Source of the DNA: Gammaproteobacteria bacterium
Lineage (GTDB): Bacteria; Pseudomonadota; Gammaproteobacteria; CAIRSR01
NCBI GenBank assembly: GCA_963575655.1
Contig: CAUYTY010000189.1
Span: 1-36,813 of the forward strand
Direction: 5' to 3'
Length of the DNA: 36,813 nucleotides
Numbering within the stretch: the stretch's first letter is position 1; every line of letters starts with the position of its first letter. Below the pieces are notes generated by a model that worked only from the letters and a program-made list of their open reading frames with translations, was not told the origin of the DNA and did not search any database. Positions 8,238-17,708 of this stretch are shown one piece after another. The translations under genes were made by a program, and so were the position numbers.

Positions 8238-10415
8238 TCATCCCGACAGATCGCTCATGCTCGTCAGAACCGCCTCCAGGATATCGGGATCGGTAATTGG
8301 TGCAGCGCATACCGACCCGGTGCAGATATAGGCCACGGTTGTCGCATGAGGGACACGGATACTCAACGCAGCGGGTAGATCAGACGTAATGGAGGGAATA
8401 GCAAAGATTAAACGACGTGGTGTGTATTGGTGGGCCGTTCGCGCCATCCAAAACGCCAGGGATTCGGGTTCACCGCGTAGGATTACGATCTCGGGCGGGT
8501 AGAGATATTCCTCCAGGGCGTGGAGGAGCGCGCAGTGGGCATTGGGGATTTTCTCCAGGGAGGTACGAGCGGCGCGTAGCGTCTCCTCACTAGCGGCTAG
8601 ATAACGGGATTCGCCCAATAGGTGCCCGAGGCGACCCAGCGCCAGGGCTGCAATTCCGTTACCCGCTGGCAGTGATTCATCGGCCATTGGCTTGGGTCGA
8701 TAGATCAGCGACTCGTGATCATCGGAGGTAAACCAAAACCCTCCCGCTGAGTCGGCAAAATGCGCCAGCAGAACCTCGGCAATCTCCACGGCAAAATCCA
8801 GATCCGCCCCTCGCCAACGAACCTGTAAGAGCGCCAATAGGGCATCCAACAAGAAGGCATAATCGTCCAGGTAGGCATTATGTCGTGCCCTCCCCTCTTT
8901 CCAAGTAGCGAATAATCGCCCATCCTGCCAGAGATTCGCCCTGAGGAAATCTAGCGCACGCTCCGCTGCCGTAACATAATCGGGACGCATCAGACGTCGT
9001 GCGGCTACGGCCATGCCGCGAATCATTAGGGCATTCCAGGCGGTCAGAATCTTTTCGTCGCGCCCCGGTCGTTCTCGTGGCTCGCGGGCGGCAAAGAGCT
9101 TTGCCCGGGCCGCGTCTAATATGGCTTGGGTCTCTTCTTCCGATTCAGGTACTCCGTTGGGCCGACTTTCGACGCCTTCCCACATCTGAGCAAGCTCGGC
9201 GCTGGTGCGATAACCATGCAGGTGCCAGCGTCCCTCAAAATTGGGACGCCGATCCAATCCAAAAGCAGCGGCGAGCAAGGAATATTCTTGGGGATTGGTT
9301 AAAAGGGCGGCGACTTCTTCACGGGTCCATAGATAAAAGCGTCCTTCTTCTCCCTCGCTGTCGGCATCTAGGCTGGACCAATAGCCTCCCAGCGGAGATT
9401 GCATCTCGCGTATTGCCCATGCCGCAGTTTCCTCGACCGTGCGCCGATACAGTGGGTCGTCGGTTAATACCCAGGCATCGGCATAGAGTGCAAGGAGTGG
9501 ACCATTGTCGTAGAGCATTTTCTCGAAGTGGGGAATCATCCACTGTGCATCCACCGAATAGCGGCAGAAACCACCTCCCAAATGATCGTAGATTCCTCCT
9601 CGCGCCATAGCGGTTAGGGTGGCGTTTACCATCTCCAATGCTCTAACGTCCGGTTGTCTGGTACGCCAACTCAGTGCGTAGTGACGCATGAGGCGTTCCA
9701 AGTAGGTAGGATGCGGAAACTTGGGGGGCTGATAGAAACCACCATGGTAGGAATCGAAGTTCTTTTGGAGTTGATGGCGAGCAATATTCAATGGTTCCGC
9801 ATTTAATGGTTCGGGCTCCGTTAGCTTCGTTCCGCCAAAACCTGGACCTTCCTCCAATGAATTGGTAGTGGTCTCCCAAATTCCGTATTCCCCGATCAGG
9901 GCCGTGCGCAGATAGCCATTTTGACGAATCAATTCGGCACGCTGTGTACGAAATACGCCCGATACGCGGATGAGCAGTTCCTTAAAAGCAGGTAGGCCGT
10001 GACGTGCCTCAGACGGAAAATAAGTCCCGCAGAAGAAAGGGGTCTGGTCGGAGGGGTCGAGAAATAGGGTAAGCGGCCATCCTCCCGAGCGTTCAGTAAG
10101 TAGGGCATGGGCGGTCTGATAGATACGGTCTAAATCAGGGCGTTCTTCTCGATCTACCTTGATATTGACGTAGTAAGCATTCATTAGCGCCGCCGTTTCC
10201 TCGTCCTCAAAGGATTCGTGGGCCATGACATGACACCAATGGCAAGAGGAATAACCAATCGAAAGCAAGATGGGGCGATTCAGTTGGCGTGCTAATTCCA
10301 ACGCCTGTGAACCCCAAGGATACCAATCCACAGGATTTAGGGCGTGTTGGAGTAGATACGGGCTAGTTTCTTGGACAAGATGATTGGGCGAGGGTGTTTT
10401 ATGGGAATGATTCAT
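8238..10415 (-). CDS. Thioredoxin-domain protein, YyaL/DUF255 family
   Basis: A 725-residue member of the widespread YyaL/SSP411 family: an N-terminal thioredoxin-like domain followed by an (alpha/alpha)6-type glycosidase-like domain. The N-terminus shows [20 protein letters not shown] and [10 protein letters not shown], with the Cys58/Cys61 pair, the hallmark of the family. The body keeps the conserved [27 protein letters not shown] and [10 protein letters not shown] blocks. The biochemical role is not established; similarity to N-acylglucosamine 2-epimerases suggests sugar or thiol-linked chemistry. The ATG at 10415 is preferred because AAGGA lies ten bases upstream and the protein then starts just before the conserved LVQETSPYL. 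The gene converges with the transglycosylase gene. Confidence 0.93.
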   Translation of the reverse strand: MNHSHKTPSPNHLVQETSPYLLQHALNPVDWYPWGSQALELARQLNRPILLSIGYSSCHWCHVMAHESFEDEETAALMNAYYVNIKVDREERPDLDRIYQTAHALLTERSGGWPLTLFLDPSDQTPFFCGTYFPSEARHGLPAFKELLIRVSGVFRTQRAELIRQNGYLRTALIGEYGIWETTTNSLEEGPGFGGTKLTEPEPLNAEPLNIARHQLQKNFDSYHGGFYQPPKFPHPTYLERLMRHYALSWRTRQPDVRALEMVNATLTAMARGGIYDHLGGGFCRYSVDAQWMIPHFEKMLYDNGPLLALYADAWVLTDDPLYRRTVEETAAWAIREMQSPLGGYWSSLDADSEGEEGRFYLWTREEVAALLTNPQEYSLLAAAFGLDRRPNFEGRWHLHGYRTSAELAQMWEGVESRPNGVPESEEETQAILDAARAKLFAAREPRERPGRDEKILTAWNALMIRGMAVAARRLMRPDYVTAAERALDFLRANLWQDGRLFATWKEGRARHNAYLDDYAFLLDALLALLQVRWRGADLDFAVEIAEVLLAHFADSAGGFWFTSDDHESLIYRPKPMADESLPAGNGIAALALGRLGHLLGESRYLAASEETLRAARTSLEKIPNAHCALLHALEEYLYPPEIVILRGEPESLAFWMARTAHQYTPRRLIFAIPSITSDLPAALSIRVPHATTVAYICTGSVCAAPITDPDILEAVLTSMSDLSG

Positions 10416-10529
10416 TGGAGAGAAATCCTTGAGGTAATCGTTTACGATGGTAATTGAGTCGTGTAAGGCACGCAACACGTATCCTACATTATCATAACCA
10501 ATTGACTACAAGGAGATGTAATCTTGTCA

Positions 10530-10606
10530 GGGTAGGATGCAGTGAGGAACGAACCGCATCATTCGCATTGTCCAATTTCCACGCCTATATTCGACGCGGT
10601 GTGTAT
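10530..10606. repeat. GGATGCGGTGA...ACCGCATC repeat, copy 2
   Basis: Contains GTAGGATGCAGTGAGGAACG followed by AACCGCATCATTCG, closely matching the copy near 1369-1400. It directly abuts the left arm of the long inverted repeat. A further ATTCGACGCGGTGTGTATTA segment resembles 1409-1427. Confidence 0.55.
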
Positions 10607-10775
10607 TAGACATTATCGGAAACCTCACCCCCCGCCCCCCTCTCCTTAACAGGAGAGGGGGAGAATTATTCCGTTGTTATGCTTAACTCCTGAACGGAAC
10701 AGGCAAAAAATCTCCCCCTCTCCTGTTAAGGAGAGGGGGGCGGGGGGTGAGGTTTTGGGTTTCCGATAATGTCTA
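10607..10775. repeat. Long inverted repeat, MITE- or REP-like
   Basis: The left arm (10607-10664) and right arm (10711-10775) are reverse complements over nearly their full length: TAGACATTATCGGAAA at the outer ends, then the CCTCACCCCCCGCCCCCC and TCTCCTTAACAGGAGAGGGG blocks. The right arm has about seven extra bases (CCCAAAA read in the left-arm sense). The loop holds a smaller stem (TTCCGTT/AACGGAA). The structure resembles CCCCTCTCC-type intergenic hairpins that move or spread in bacterial genomes. It carries no gene. Confidence 0.8.
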
Positions 10776-10794
10776 TTGACTGAATTGGGTGTGC

Positions 10795-10880
10795 GAGGGT
10801 AGGGAATGACGCAACTGATGTAGCCCTCGTAGGATAAAGAACGCGAGTGATGCGGTTCGCTCCGCTCACCGCATCCTCTG
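10795..10880. repeat. GGATGCGGTGA...ACCGCATC repeat, copy 3 (inverted)
   Basis: GTGATGCGGTTCGCTCCGC followed by TCACCGCATCCTCTGCGG is the reverse orientation of the copies at 1369 and 10530. Copies 2 and 3 thus flank the long inverted repeat in opposite orientation, which makes the whole 10530-10880 block one large imperfect palindrome. Confidence 0.5.
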
Positions 10881-10929
10881 CGGACTGACTCTGTTCACTC
10901 AAATGTGAAACCTGACCCCAAGAAGGTGA

Positions 10930-11058
10930 TTAATCTGGTTCAATACCTGCTTGTTTTAATAATTTTAATAGCCGTTCTTTTTCTGTGCGCTCCAACTCCT
11001 TTTCGGCACGCTTTCGTTCTTTCTCAGAACGCTCCCATTTGGCCTCCCGCTCTAGTTC
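10930..11058 (-). pseudogene. Cut-off C-terminal tail of the Rpn-type nuclease gene
   Basis: Immediately after the TAG at 11061-11059 the same reading frame continues for 42 codons without a stop to a TAA at 10932-10930. It encodes a highly charged helix (ELEREAKWERSEKERKRAEK...) ending LLKLLKQAGIEPD. This is the usual C-terminal tail of Rpn/Uma2-type PD-(D/E)XK proteins. The frame agreement and family-like ending show that the gene once ran to 10930, and that the amber codon is recent or is read through. Confidence 0.7.
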
Positions 11059-11829
11059 CTAAAGTTCACACAGAACCTCATCCTCCAAGTCCATCGCTTC
11101 TACTACTTCCTGTTCCGCAATGGCTTTCTGGAGGCGGCATAGGATCGGCCGATAGCGTTCGGGAATCTCTTCCTCATTGATCTCCAGGATATGCCTGTTA
11201 ACAATGCCAGACTTTCCGCCAGAGATATATTCCTGATCAAAAATTTGTAGCAGTTCCTCAATCTCGCTACGCCGCTCATGACGGAGATGAGGAATTTGTA
11301 TGATATAGCTATCGTGTGTGAGACTTTCTATGAATGATTCTTTCTCGCTGAGTTTCTCACCGGTAGTGAGGTCGTAACAATCACGACAAACGTGGATGAC
11401 TGGCGCCTTACTATGCTCCAGAGAATGCCCCAGGAAATAGATCGTTAGGAGTGGCAGGGCCTGTTTGTGACGACCAGTTGCTTTTTCATCCTTACCCTCG
11501 ACAGTTACCACCGGTTTAATATTGTTGGCGTCACGATATTGTTCTCCCAGATAGCGACGAAAGCGCATAATATCGGTATCGAGCTTGGCCTTTTGGATCT
11601 CAATCAACACCTGCCGGTATTCCCCTGCCGCATTATTGATCCTCGCCGCGAAATCGAGACGGTAGACTGTCAAGTGCCGCGAACCAATCGCAACAATACG
11701 TTCCTGAGGACGAAACTCAAGATCCGAAACCTCTTCATTGAGAATAGTGAAAAGTATAAATTTTGCGAGTTGATTGTATTCCAGTAAGTATTTAAAAGCA
11801 GCATCATAGATCGGATTAGCAATACGCAT
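11059..11829 (-). CDS. Rpn-family recombination-promoting nuclease / PD-(D/E)XK transposase-like protein, amber-truncated
   Basis: A 256-residue protein of the Rpn (PD-(D/E)XK 'putative transposase') family, DNA nucleases that promote recombination and are often multicopy in bacteria with large genomes. The start MRIANPIYDAAFKYLLEY is the family signature. The nuclease core is visible as YRLDFAARI followed by VLIEIQKAK (Asp and Glu-x-Gln/Lys ligands). The ATG at 11829 has AAGGA eight bases upstream; the ATG at 11871 in the same frame lacks this. The open frame ends at an amber codon, but coding continues in frame for 42 more codons (10930-11058), so the protein lacks its charged C-terminal helix unless TAG is read through. 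The nuclease core itself is whole. Confidence 0.8.
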   Translation of the reverse strand: MRIANPIYDAAFKYLLEYNQLAKFILFTILNEEVSDLEFRPQERIVAIGSRHLTVYRLDFAARINNAAGEYRQVLIEIQKAKLDTDIMRFRRYLGEQYRDANNIKPVVTVEGKDEKATGRHKQALPLLTIYFLGHSLEHSKAPVIHVCRDCYDLTTGEKLSEKESFIESLTHDSYIIQIPHLRHERRSEIEELLQIFDQEYISGGKSGIVNRHILEINEEEIPERYRPILCRLQKAIAEQEVVEAMDLEDEVLCEL

Positions 11830-11897
11830 CGTATTTTCCTTATTCTTCAGAGTTAGTTGGTTCGATGTCAAATTAAACCCTGAGCTCAGCTAGCGGG

Positions 11898-12223
11898 TTA
11901 TCTCCCCAGATACGAGATGTAATCCCAGGTTAAGATTTCCTGGGTTGCGGTAAGTGCTCCGGTGCCGGCCGTGAATCCCACGAAAGCCATGTCACCTCCT
12001 ATCTTAGATGGAATGTCCACAATGAACTGCTTCGAAAAATACTTACTGCTGTCGGTGAGGTCTATGAGTTCCAAATTGAGATATGGATTGTGGTAGTTCA
12101 GGCGCGCTCTGAATGGGTGTCCACTGTGCAGGCTGACGCCTGAAAGCGTCAAATCAGTGGATGGTACAAAAGGCTGTCTGCCATTCGTATAGATTCCGAT
12201 AGAGTTAGTTCCCTCCTCAGCAT
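11898..12223 (-). pseudogene. C-terminal fragment of the IS-split lectin-like domain protein
   Basis: This is the 3' end of the secreted protein gene that starts at 15506. Read through the insertion point, the frame gives VKFDLYSNAEEGTNSIGIYT, then LSGVSLHSGHPFRARLNY and ends ILTWDYISYLGR before a TAA at 11900-11898. The residues match the second half of a legume-lectin-like beta-sandwich (metal-site Asp in KFDLY, then G.NS.G.Y.NG). Without its own start or signal peptide the fragment cannot be made as a functional protein. Confidence 0.85.
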
Positions 12224-12225
12224 TA

Positions 12226-13369
12226 CTAACCTGCGCGTTGGTTAGGGGACAAGCAAGTAAAAATAATCTATTATTAGTCCAACCAAAAAATAAGACATGA
12301 AATTGCTAAAATTATGAAAAATTCTGATGGACGTTCTCTCGATCACTCTACCCTTGAGTATATAAGGCTTCAAGCAGTAAAAGCTGTACGTAAAGGAATG
12401 TCTCCTAGGGAGGTGGGCGAGATTTTCGGTATGCACCGATCGAAGGTGTACGAATGGGTGAAGAAGGCAAAAGAGATGGGTCTAGCTACGTTAAATGCGA
12501 AACCTGTCCCTGGAAGAAAATCCTTCATCAATGAACAGCAAGAAGGAATACTCGTATTCTGGCTGTGCGCATTTACCCCATTGGATTTTGAATTCTCGAC
12601 AGTCTTATGGACAACTGAAATGATAAAGACATTAATAGAGAGGAAATTTTCTATTTACATGAGTCGTTCCGCGGTGGGCCGTTTTTTGCGCCGCATTAAT
12701 TTAACTCCACAACGGCCAGTATATCGTGCGATAGAGAGGGACCAATTTTCAGTAGATAATTGGATTAACAAAGAGTTTCCTAGAATCAAAGAGTTGGCAA
12801 GTAATGAGGGTGCTATAATCTATTTTCTTGATGAGGCTGGGGCGCGCACCGATTATCACGCGGGTACAACTTGGGGGCTAGAAGGTTTAACTCCCATAAT
12901 TCCCTCCACTGGTGGACGTTATCGCATAAATATGATCGCTGCGATAACTTCTGAAGGAAAGATGCATTTCCAAATAGGTCCCTCATCGCTCAATGGTGGT
13001 GCGTTTGTTGAATATCTAAAAATTTTGGCTCAAGAGAATTCATGCCCCATCTATATTGTAACAGACGGGTATTCTGCCCATCATGCAAAAGTAGTTAAGG
13101 AATATCTGGAGACGACAAATGGAAAGGTTAAAATATTCTTTCTTCCCACCTATTCTCCACACCTTAATCCTGTCGAGCTAGTATGGAGCAATATTAAGAC
13201 ACAAGGAATTGCGCGTCACCTTATTCGTAATGTGGAGGAGTTAAAAAATAAAGCTACTCAACTTTTAGAGGATTTAAAAAAATCGCCAGAGAAAGTCAGA
13301 GAACTTTTTAAAGAAGAATCCGTCCAATATGCTATTTAGCTGGAGTCCCCTAACCAACGCGCAGGTTAG
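12226..13369 (+). mobile_element. IS630-family insertion sequence, complete
   Basis: The element is 1144 bp long with near-perfect terminal inverted repeats: CTAACCTGCGCGTTGGTTAG and GGGAC at the left end (12226-12250), and the reverse complement at the right end (13345-13369). It is flanked by TA on both sides (12224-12225 and 13370-13371), the target duplication made by IS630/Tc1-mariner elements. It carries one intact transposase gene. It sits inside a secreted-protein gene whose frame is restored when the element and one TA are removed, so insertion was precise and probably recent. Confidence 0.95.
12314..13339 (+). CDS. IS630-family transposase
   Basis: A 341-residue DDE transposase that excises and inserts its element at TA sites. 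Residues about 15-60 form a helix-turn-helix (GMSPREVGEIFGMHRSKVYE WV), followed by a winged-helix region and a DDE_3 catalytic domain. The acidic residues are visible: Asp173 (YFLDEAGAR), Asp251 (VTDGYSAHH) and Glu288 (SPHLNPVELVWSNIK). No frameshift or stop interrupts the gene, so it could be active. The ATG at 12314 lies 88 bp inside the left inverted repeat. Only one frame is needed, unlike IS630 members that use frameshifting. Confidence 0.95.
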   Translation: MKNSDGRSLDHSTLEYIRLQAVKAVRKGMSPREVGEIFGMHRSKVYEWVKKAKEMGLATLNAKPVPGRKSFINEQQEGILVFWLCAFTPLDFEFSTVLWTTEMIKTLIERKFSIYMSRSAVGRFLRRINLTPQRPVYRAIERDQFSVDNWINKEFPRIKELASNEGAIIYFLDEAGARTDYHAGTTWGLEGLTPIIPSTGGRYRINMIAAITSEGKMHFQIGPSSLNGGAFVEYLKILAQENSCPIYIVTDGYSAHHAKVVKEYLETTNGKVKIFFLPTYSPHLNPVELVWSNIKTQGIARHLIRNVEELKNKATQLLEDLKKSPEKVRELFKEESVQYAI

Positions 13370-15506
13370 TAGAGTACAGGTCAAATTTCACAGCCACGCT
13401 TGACTGAATTGATGGCGCGTAACCCAAATATCCACCAACCTGTCCGAGCACTGTTGATCCATTGTTTTGGATGCAGAAGGTAAATCCATCTGCTTTCGGA
13501 TCTGTCAATTGAAACGTAAAATCACTGGTGAAATGTTGCACGCTAACTTTGGCATTAAAGAATGCGCTGCCGGCATTCATGAAGTTATTTTTATTAGTGA
13601 GCTGCAAGCGGTTTTCATTCAAAGATGCATTCCCATTAAAGGTGAGACCTTGCTCGGAAAATCCTTCTTGGTAACTAGGATTATTGCCTGGAAAATTTTT
13701 GATCGTATAAATGGAAGTACTGGCTTGGCTCGATCGCATCCCCGGCACTACGGCAATAGCTCTAAGTGTATCCGTATTGTCGATAATTATCGGACCCGTG
13801 TACAGAATCGAATGCACAGTGGGAAACGAACCATCCCTAGTGTAATAAATAGTTGCATCTGCCGTGGCACTAGTAATGGTGACGAACTGTCTTGAGGTAT
13901 ACACATTGCCCGCTGGCATGAATGTAGGCATGGAGGCCGATCTTATGTGCCCGTAAACTGCCAATTGCGTTGCTGTCCCCACATAAACCTTTCCATTCGC
14001 TACGGTAGGTACCGAGAATTTAACTGCAGGTCCTGGAGCATCCCGCGATCCCCCCGAACTCTGGTATAGTTCATTGGCCAAATTTGTAGCATCGTAAGCG
14101 TACAGCACAGCCTGTTTTCCAACATAAGCAATAGTCCACACGATGCCATTTGTGCTGCCTTTTGCAGAGATTGATGGCGTCGTTCCGGGATACGAGAAAT
14201 TCTCTGGCGAATAAGAAGTTGGAGTGGTCGAAAGCAAACCTTCTCCATCTGCATTGAAGGAAAAGACATTCAGAGCATCATTTACGCCACCGTAATAGAC
14301 GTTATTATTCCAATACGCCGGCATACCCCAGATACCACCCACTGCGTTAGGAAGCTTCTGAACAATGTGGTCTATGCGGAAATCATATCCACCCAATACA
14401 TCGCGATCCACTAGGTAAATGGTACCTTCCTTGCCAACTTGCGTCAGCAGATGTGGATGAGCGAAACTAATCGGAAGATTCGGTAACACGAGTGGCCCAC
14501 CCGAACCGAGGTCAATGTCTTCGTTGTTCAGATACTCCTGATTGAACGGGGTGAAGTAACTCACCACGGGAAGGGTTCCACCCGACGGGCGACCCAGTTT
14601 AAGAATGGTGTTTCCTGCGTCTCGCCCCCCGGTGTTTAAGTCGAATGTACCATTTCCTACAGCAAGATAAATGCTCGTCGCATCTGAAGAAGGGGCGGCC
14701 CCTCCCTGCCATATTCCGCCCAATTCGCCATTCGGAGTAGTGTTCCAAACCACTGCTTGCCGTAGAGTAGACGCCTCATATGCAATAATCCACCCGTGAT
14801 ATGGAAAAATATCGCAGTGCGAACCCCAGGTGATATAAACCAAACCATTCTTCAATAACAGACCTGATCGCTGGTTTTGTCTAAGCGGATTGAATGTAAT
14901 TATTCCGCCGGAGTGGTCGCCTCCCGTTCCTGACACTACAGCATTAATTATCACCGGACCACCAAACTTTTCTTGACCAGAGGTAATATCCAAAGCGTGT
15001 AATCGCTGAAAGAAGTGTCCATTCTCCTTAGTACGTGCAACCACATAAAGTGTATCACTTGCGGGATCAATTACCGGTGTTCCTGTGATTCCGACTTCAG
15101 GCACCAGATCCTCGCAGCCCAGATCATTCATACTGTTCAGAGTAGTCACCGCAGGTGGATTTATAAAGCTTACTTTCCAGAGCGGATTTTTATTTAATCC
15201 TAAGTCACTATCTGCATCAAAGGCGTAGACACTATTATGCTCCGTTGCTACAAACACTACGTTATGGCTTTTTCCTCCAATCACCACGTTTGACATATAC
15301 AGTGGTTGTGCGTAAATATAACCGTCCACTGACTTCACGAATAATCTCCCAAATTGACTAGGGCTCACATTCGCGGGACGGAGAATCGATTCTTTCAAAT
15401 TCTGTCCTGTGCGTGCATTATCATTATGGTATGTGGTGACATTCACCTGAGCAAAGGCAGCATGTATAAAAGAAAGAAAGAAATATATTACTATTCTTCG
15501 AACCAT
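13350..15506 (-). pseudogene. Secreted beta-propeller/chitobiase-like/lectin-like protein, N-terminal part, split by IS630
   Basis: The remaining open frame has 718 codons; the last few (about STNLRVG) come from the insertion element. It starts with a Sec signal peptide (VRRIVIYFFLSFIHAAFA before QVNV). A PQQ-like beta-propeller follows (NNARTGQN-type start 'YHNDNARTGQN', repeats such as YIYAQPLYM, VFVATEHNSVYAFDAD, DTLYVVART and TIYLVDRDVLGG). Then comes a chitobiase-like immunoglobulin-fold domain at about 530-605 (ATIYYTRDGSFPTVHSILYT) and the first half of a legume-lectin-like domain (FTFQLTDPKADGFTFCIQN). The domain set suggests an extracellular carbohydrate-binding protein. Undisrupted, the product would be about 820 residues. 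The truncated protein might still be exported, but the lectin fold is incomplete. Confidence 0.88.
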
Positions 15507-16029
15507 TGTTGGAATTCCTCAGAAGAATTAGAAATACCGGGTAGTATTCCAGAAATATTGTTGGTGATACTAAGTAGAACAGTAGCTGCAATCAACTTAA
15601 TCAGCAAGGAACCGAACCACAAGAAATACTATTCGACTTTCTGAATGGGCGGATCAAAGAAAAAGGCATATCCAAACTCGCTATTTAGGGAATAATGGAG
15701 TTGGCTTCGCGAAATAGATAACCCAAGTTGCTACCTCGCACGCTTTTCTCCCCCTCTCCCTCAGGGAGAGGGGCTTTTTCGTTTCTCATCGCATAGATAG
15801 TAACTTGGGTGAGATAAGAAAGTTGGATTGCGGAGTATCCAACCTTATATCTACGCGATTTCTGAAAATAGCCTTAGCGAATTGTCATTACCCCTTTTCT
15901 CTCCCAGTAAGGGTTTATCCTCTCCAGGAAACGCGGGCATCGCGTCCGCTCTGGTGCAGCCAAAATGGCCGCGCTCCCGGGGGGATCTGAACGGTTACCC
16001 CTCTCAAACGTCCGTACCCACTTTCTCCT
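15507..16029. other. Intergenic region with hairpin repeats, no gene
   Basis: No coding frame with family features is seen. The region holds the 15721-15810 hairpin element. Around 15931-15985 there is a segment (ACGCGGGCATCGCGTCCGCT followed by GCAGCCAAAATGGCCGCG) that looks like another intergenic repeat type. The rest is unremarkable. Confidence 0.5.
15721..15810. repeat. Nested hairpin element with CCCCTCTCCC stem
   Basis: Outer arms ACCCAAGTT (15721-15729) and AACTTGGGT (15802-15810) enclose an inner perfect stem CCCCTCTCCC/GGGAGAGGGG (15751-15760 with 15764-15773) with a three-base loop and CTTTTTC after it. The inner stem resembles the arms of the long inverted repeat at 10607-10775. 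The outer arms resemble the GTAGCAACTTGG motif near guaA. It could act as a terminator on the plus strand, but no plus-strand gene lies upstream. Confidence 0.6.
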
Positions 16030-17595
16030 TCATCCGGGATGCAGTACGTCAAATATGTCCATCTGATAATAGGTATATTCCCGAACGGTCAGTTTTGCAT
16101 TTTCCCCTTTGGTTCGGCGAAGATTCGGCTCGACGGAAAGGCTGGGTGCCTTATTTACGTAGGCTAATAGATCCGTGGGCGAAACGGCGGCGATATCATC
16201 ATTCTTTGCACGCCAGGAATCTTTTACGTACTCAAATACCGTACGCGAGACCTCGTCGTGTCGGACGAGACGTGCTACTAATAGGTCTTCCACGGAAAAT
16301 GCGGACACAACCACCGGTGAATGCGTATTAATGATCACCTGACGTAGCGGATTTCCTACCCTGAGCGTGGAATTGGTATCCACAACGGCATGATCCTCAA
16401 CCTGTAGATCTAATTGATTTTTAGCATTAACGGATGGTGTTGCCTCAGACGAACCAATATTCTCTACGGACCGGCTGATTTGTTCTTGGGTATCCACCGC
16501 CTTCTTGGTATCGACCACCATCTCACGCAAAAGTTGAAGAATCGCGGAAATCCGCGAGGGATGGATGCCATTTTCCGGTTCCTCCAGACAGAGGAGACGA
16601 CCCGATTCTGGGTCAGCGGAGAGAATCGCAAGTGCTAAGAACCTCAAGGTACCATCAGAAAGAGAACGAGCAGGATGACTGGTACCGTCGCGTCCACTGA
16701 CGTGCAAGGTGTAGGTTCTGCGGCTATCGTCCCGCTCCACGGATACCGAACCCACGTCATCTAATAGATTGGCCAGTCGATTCGAAACCTCGGTTTCGGC
16801 CCGAAGACGTAGTAGCGTCGCTGCCATGTGCCCGCCATTCGAGGCAAGGTGCGCATCCGCAGAAAAAGCATCGGGCTGTCGTAGCGCGGAGGGCTCCAAT
16901 TGAAAAAGAGTCCAACCTTGCATCTCACGACGCGCCGCCAGAACGGTCGGGTAATCGTTAGTATTAATCCCCCCGACAATTGTCTTTGGCGAAACAGCAG
17001 CCGGCACACGAAACGGCGGTCCTTTGGCGCCACCATCTTGATGCAGTTGGATAATGGTGTTGCCGTCTTTGGTTTCAGTCGAGATAAAAGGGGTACTGCG
17101 CCGTTTACTCTTGACCGCTGAGTTACGGAATACCGGGGTTGTCGGAAATCCGAGTTCTGCCTCTACCACCGTCTTTAAAATATACGTCAATTTCTCGTAG
17201 AGTAACTCGATCCGCTCTGCAGATTTCTCACTACTTGCGGTATAACGCAAGCCTAATTCATAGCGGAGAAAAGTTGCGGTCGGCGTCGCCACCCGATTAA
17301 AATCATCATAGATTCGATCCGGGACAATAAAATCGGCCTCGATACGCACATCCGGCGGGCATAACTGGCCCTGGGTAAAAATAGCGCGAATATCTCCCGT
17401 TCTCCCCGCAGGGTCGCGTACCCGAGATGCCGCCTCAATAATCGGAAACTCAGTCAAATCACGTAGGAACTGTATAGCGTCGAACAGATTCGACTTTCCT
17501 ACACCGTTTGCCCCCGCGATACAGGTAAAGGGACCAAAGCGTACCTCGACATCTTCAAAGCTCTTGAATCCTTGTAACCTAATTCGCGTCAGCAT
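16030..17595 (-). CDS. AAA_21-type ATPase (SMC/RecF-like, OLD-related)
   Basis: A 521-residue ATPase of the AAA_15/AAA_21 group, relatives of RecF, Rad50 and OLD-family ATPases. The start at 17595 gives MLTRIRLQGFKSF, the standard beginning; a second ATG six codons upstream is possible. Motifs: Walker A GANGVGKS (28-35), an ABC-like signature LSDGTLRFLALAILS, Walker B LLCLEEPENGIHP and the His switch INTHSPVVVSAF. A stretch rich in polar residues lies between Walker B and the His switch. No TOPRIM nuclease domain is seen, so it is not a complete OLD nuclease, and no obvious effector gene is adjacent. Such ATPases often occur in phage-defence loci, but here this is only an inference. Confidence 0.85.
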   Translation of the reverse strand: MLTRIRLQGFKSFEDVEVRFGPFTCIAGANGVGKSNLFDAIQFLRDLTEFPIIEAASRVRDPAGRTGDIRAIFTQGQLCPPDVRIEADFIVPDRIYDDFNRVATPTATFLRYELGLRYTASSEKSAERIELLYEKLTYILKTVVEAELGFPTTPVFRNSAVKSKRRSTPFISTETKDGNTIIQLHQDGGAKGPPFRVPAAVSPKTIVGGINTNDYPTVLAARREMQGWTLFQLEPSALRQPDAFSADAHLASNGGHMAATLLRLRAETEVSNRLANLLDDVGSVSVERDDSRRTYTLHVSGRDGTSHPARSLSDGTLRFLALAILSADPESGRLLCLEEPENGIHPSRISAILQLLREMVVDTKKAVDTQEQISRSVENIGSSEATPSVNAKNQLDLQVEDHAVVDTNSTLRVGNPLRQVIINTHSPVVVSAFSVEDLLVARLVRHDEVSRTVFEYVKDSWRAKNDDIAAVSPTDLLAYVNKAPSLSVEPNLRRTKGENAKLTVREYTYYQMDIFDVLHPG

Positions 17596-17708
17596 CACAG
17601 AGCTCTCAGGCAATTACGTGGAATAGGTATCAGACGGGCAGACATAGAATGCTCATCCTGAACATAATGATTTTGGTTAGAACGAATGGGAGGGGATAAC
17701 AAAAGGAT

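Noticed and set aside
15354-15644. Plus-strand 96-codon frame overlapping the start of the propeller gene
   Set aside because: It is mostly antisense to the signal peptide region of the real gene, has no family features and no ribosome binding site.
10607-15810. Possible CRISPR array from repeated CCCCTCTCC words
   Set aside because: The repeats are inverted hairpin arms rather than direct repeats with regular spacers, and no cas gene is near.
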